Origin: Asterochloris sp. CNOR1
Taxonomy: Eukaryota > Chlorophyta > Trebouxiophyceae > Trebouxiales > Trebouxiaceae
Reading direction: 5' to 3'
Length of the DNA: 64,000 nucleotides
Assembly: GCA_963969365.1 (NCBI GenBank)
Contig: OZ017747.1
Location: 3,162,001-3,226,000, forward strand
Position 1 is the stretch's first letter. Every line of letters begins with the position of its first letter. The notes below the pieces were generated by a model. That model made no database searches, was not told where the DNA came from, and saw only the letters and a program-made list of their open reading frames with translations. Positions 62,001 through 64,000 of this stretch are shown piece after piece. A program made the translations under genes and the position numbers.

Positions 62001-64000
62001 TCCTGCACAGCTTGCTTAATTTGCCTGCAGCAGGGTGGGAGGCACAGGCCCTGATGGTTGCCTGGCAGTGGCAGTCGAGAGGTCTTGTGCTCTAATCAAC
62101 AGTGCCTCATGTGACCGCAGAGGAGGTCCACTCCATGCGGTCACCCCTTGCACTGGCAAAGCGGGAGCAGCGCTTCAAGGGCAGCAGCCTGCAGCCCGAG
62201 CCGCAGAGGGAGGCGGGCCCGCGGCCGCGCAGCCCCTCAGCTGGCATGCCGCGCGTCACCTCAACCCCCAAGCTGCTGGATCAGGCTGGGGATGGTGCCG
62301 GTGAGCTGACTCTGCCTGCTGTGCATTTGGTCTGCCTGCAGGTGAGCATGCAGTACTCCCTGGCCCGGCAGGCTGCACGCCACCTGCACCCACAAGCTGC
62401 TTGATCAGGCTGGGGAAGGCCCAGGTGAGCTGAATTGGCCTGCTGTGCATGGGATGGGATTGCAGGTGAGCATGCGCACCTAGCCTCAAGCCCCAGGCTG
62501 CTGCACCAGGCTGGGGATGGCGCAGGTGAGGTGAAGGGGGCTTGGAGGCAGTCATTGGCTTGTGTGCACTTTGCAGGTCCCTATTGCCGTCATTGTGGCT
62601 TGCAGATCAGCCTGCTGTAAACCTTCTCGCTTACGTGCAAGCTGAGTGTCACTATTGTAGTCAGGCTGCCTAGCCATAGCCCTGCTGCAGTCCTGGCATT
62701 TGGGGCGATGGCTACACATGCTAAAGAGCATTCTGGGCCAGGCTATGAGTGCATCAATTGTGGACTGAGACTACTTATACGTGAAAGTGCTGCTGCCGCC
62801 TCACAGACAGGAGGGCTTACATGTGCACTGCCTGCTGCAGATGCTGGTGGGAGGAGGGGCCCCGTTGTGGGCACCTGCAATGATATGTGCCCTGAGGGCT
62901 GGTACCAGGAGGCTGTGGCCAATAACCAGGTGACTGAGTTTGAGAAGACGGACCCCCTGGGCCATGGGAGGAGCCCCAGGGAGCTGGCAGTCAAGGCCTT
63001 CAAGCGCTCGGTGAGCCCTTGCCCATGATCTCATGTTGGCGGTGTGCATCATTTGGTGCACTGCATGAATTCACTGGGTCAGTCGAGGCGCCCAAAGAGG
63101 CTGGCTGTCAATATTTTGCTTGGACGCAATGTGTGCAAAGCAACTTGTTGCTATACTACCTTTGGTCGCAAAGCAATAAGTAAAGCAAGAACGCAACACG
63201 CGCAATTGTGTGCATCCTAATGGTAGGCACAGGACGCAGGCCTTCAAGCGCTAGGCGAGCTTTTGCAACCAGTAGGCCTGTGTTGCCAAGCCCTGACCAG
63301 CAGACAAGCCCCAGGCACCTGACAGGCTAGGCGTTCAAGCTGGGTGAGCCCTGGGCTCCTCTCTGGAATGCAGTTGTATCGCAAGCAGCCCTTGCTGCTG
63401 CAAAAATTAGATTCCTATACCAGAGTAGGATACTAGACAGACAGCAAGAGACTGGTTTCCCCAGATGCTACGCCTTAGCACAGCAGCTGTCACAAGACTG
63501 ATTGAGAGTGACCTTGTGGTGCTGTGCAGACGGCTGAGGACCTGTACCTGCTGGAGGCCCAGCACGGGCTGCCAGCCCTGCTGCAGACCATGGCTCACCT
63601 GCTGTGTTGATCCTGCCCTTGATGCTGTGCAGACGGCTGAGAACCTGTACCTGCCGGAGGACCAGCGCAGGCTGCCAGCCCTGCTGCAGACCATGGCCCA
63701 CCTGCGGACCTACCTGGACCGGCCCTGGGCCCCAGACAAGCTGCTGCGCCTGGGCAACTTCATTTGGAATCGCTACAGGGCCGTCAAGACTGATATCGTG
63801 GTCCAGTTCATGAAGGTAAGCGCCGCTGTGATGTGAGTTGGCTGAGGCTGCTGCATGGGCAGTAACGTCAAGCATACAAAGTATGGCTTGCCTTCAAACT
63901 GTCTGTGACTGCCAAGGGCTGTCAAGGCCACACTGTGGAATCATTCCTGGAGGTAAGCCACGCATGGGCGCTAGAGAACCTGTATCAGCACCTGTGTTGG
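59100..64000 (+). CDS. SAC3/GANP-type mRNA export factor with FG-rich N-terminus (partial)
   Basis: The 3' end runs off the window. Firm exons in phase: 59336-59395, 59478-59972, 60224-60616, 60839-61622, 62121-62300, 62841-63010 and 63633-63815. The start is uncertain; ATG 59100 (MPQGHSK) is one option. The first 560 residues are Gln/Gly-rich with FG dipeptides (NPFGALPQGNPFG, SPFGQ, GQGFG, TQAFGAGG), like the nucleoporin-type N-terminus of animal GANP. Exon 62841-63010 gives GTCNDMCPEGWYQEAV and ELAVKAFKRS, the SAC3 signature. Exon 63633-63815 gives LPALLQTMAHLRTYLDRP and LGNFIWNRYRAVKTDIVVQ, the start of the SAC3 helical domain. Known role: scaffold of TREX-2 at the nuclear pore, coupling transcription to mRNA export. 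One intron has a GC donor (after 59395). Confidence 0.85.
62262..62540 (+). repeat. Intronic array of exon-end/donor copies in SAC3
   Basis: The exon end ggctggggatggtgccg^gtgagc (donor after 62300) recurs with its upstream coding bases at about 62424 (ggctggggaaggcccag^gtgagc) and 62525 (ggctggggatggcgcag^gtgagg). Confidence 0.75.
62985..63350 (+). repeat. Second donor-junction repeat in SAC3
   Basis: The exon end aaggccttcaagcgctcg^gtgagc at 63010 recurs near 63238 as aggccttcaagcgctaggcg and near 63328 as aggcgttcaagctgg^gtgagc. The copies are intronic. Confidence 0.65.
63521..63716 (+). repeat. Duplicated acceptor and exon start in SAC3
   Basis: gctgtgcag^acggctgagga at 63521-63540 begins a partial copy of the exon that truly starts at 63633 (gctgtgcag^acggctgagaa), offset 103 bases. 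The two share about 70 coding bases, but the first copy runs into a stop (ctgtgttga). Confidence 0.8.

Noticed and set aside
1-64000. Transposons, rRNA and tRNA genes
   Set aside because: I saw no transposase or reverse transcriptase motifs, no terminal repeats and no rRNA-like sequence. A tRNA scan cannot be done reliably by eye, so small tRNA genes could have been missed.

Overview
The window looks like nuclear DNA of a green alga, probably a trebouxiophyte. The sequence is GC-rich, genes are cut into many small exons, acceptors are almost always ctgcag/gtgcag, and the proteins are eukaryotic. The lineage is my inference. Genes were assembled by hand from splice consensus, reading phase and family alignment. 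In most models every exon junction stays in phase, which is the main support for the coordinates; expect errors of a base or so.

Layout: 19-1108 (-) a small unrecognised membrane protein; 1474-4614 (+) a protein with NPLNPxY and DIxGAxP motifs; 5691-12701 and 13286-19399 (+) two tandem GAF-PAS-kinase genes; 20711-26031 (-) a bZIP transcription factor; 26545-29830 (-) a PEX5-type peroxisomal import receptor; 30028-48130 (+) a giant surface-type repeat protein of about 3,900 residues in about 48 exons; 49754-51923 (+) a type II peroxiredoxin; 52370-58851 (-) a third GAF-PAS-kinase; 59100 to the right edge (+) an FG-rich SAC3/GANP mRNA-export factor. PEX5 and the giant gene are divergent with 197 bases between their starts.

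The best candidate for something undescribed is the giant gene. A membrane-anchored beta-solenoid-like protein is built from three exon cassettes (A 177, B 360, C 312 bases) repeated in the order A-B-C. All are flanked by phase-1 introns, so cassettes can be duplicated, lost or fused without a frameshift. One block was duplicated recently with its introns, and two B-C pairs are fused without the intron.

Three further themes stand out. The PEX5 has an intact cargo-docking and recycling half, but the asparagines that bind PTS1 in its TPR half are replaced. About thirteen introns start with GC rather than GT. Many introns hold tandem copies of the adjacent splice junction, in five different genes. 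The three kinases share an N-terminal Met-Gly lipidation-type start (clear in two), a bacterial-style GAF domain and an HGD (non-RD) catalytic loop, and probably form a small membrane-attached sensor kinase family.
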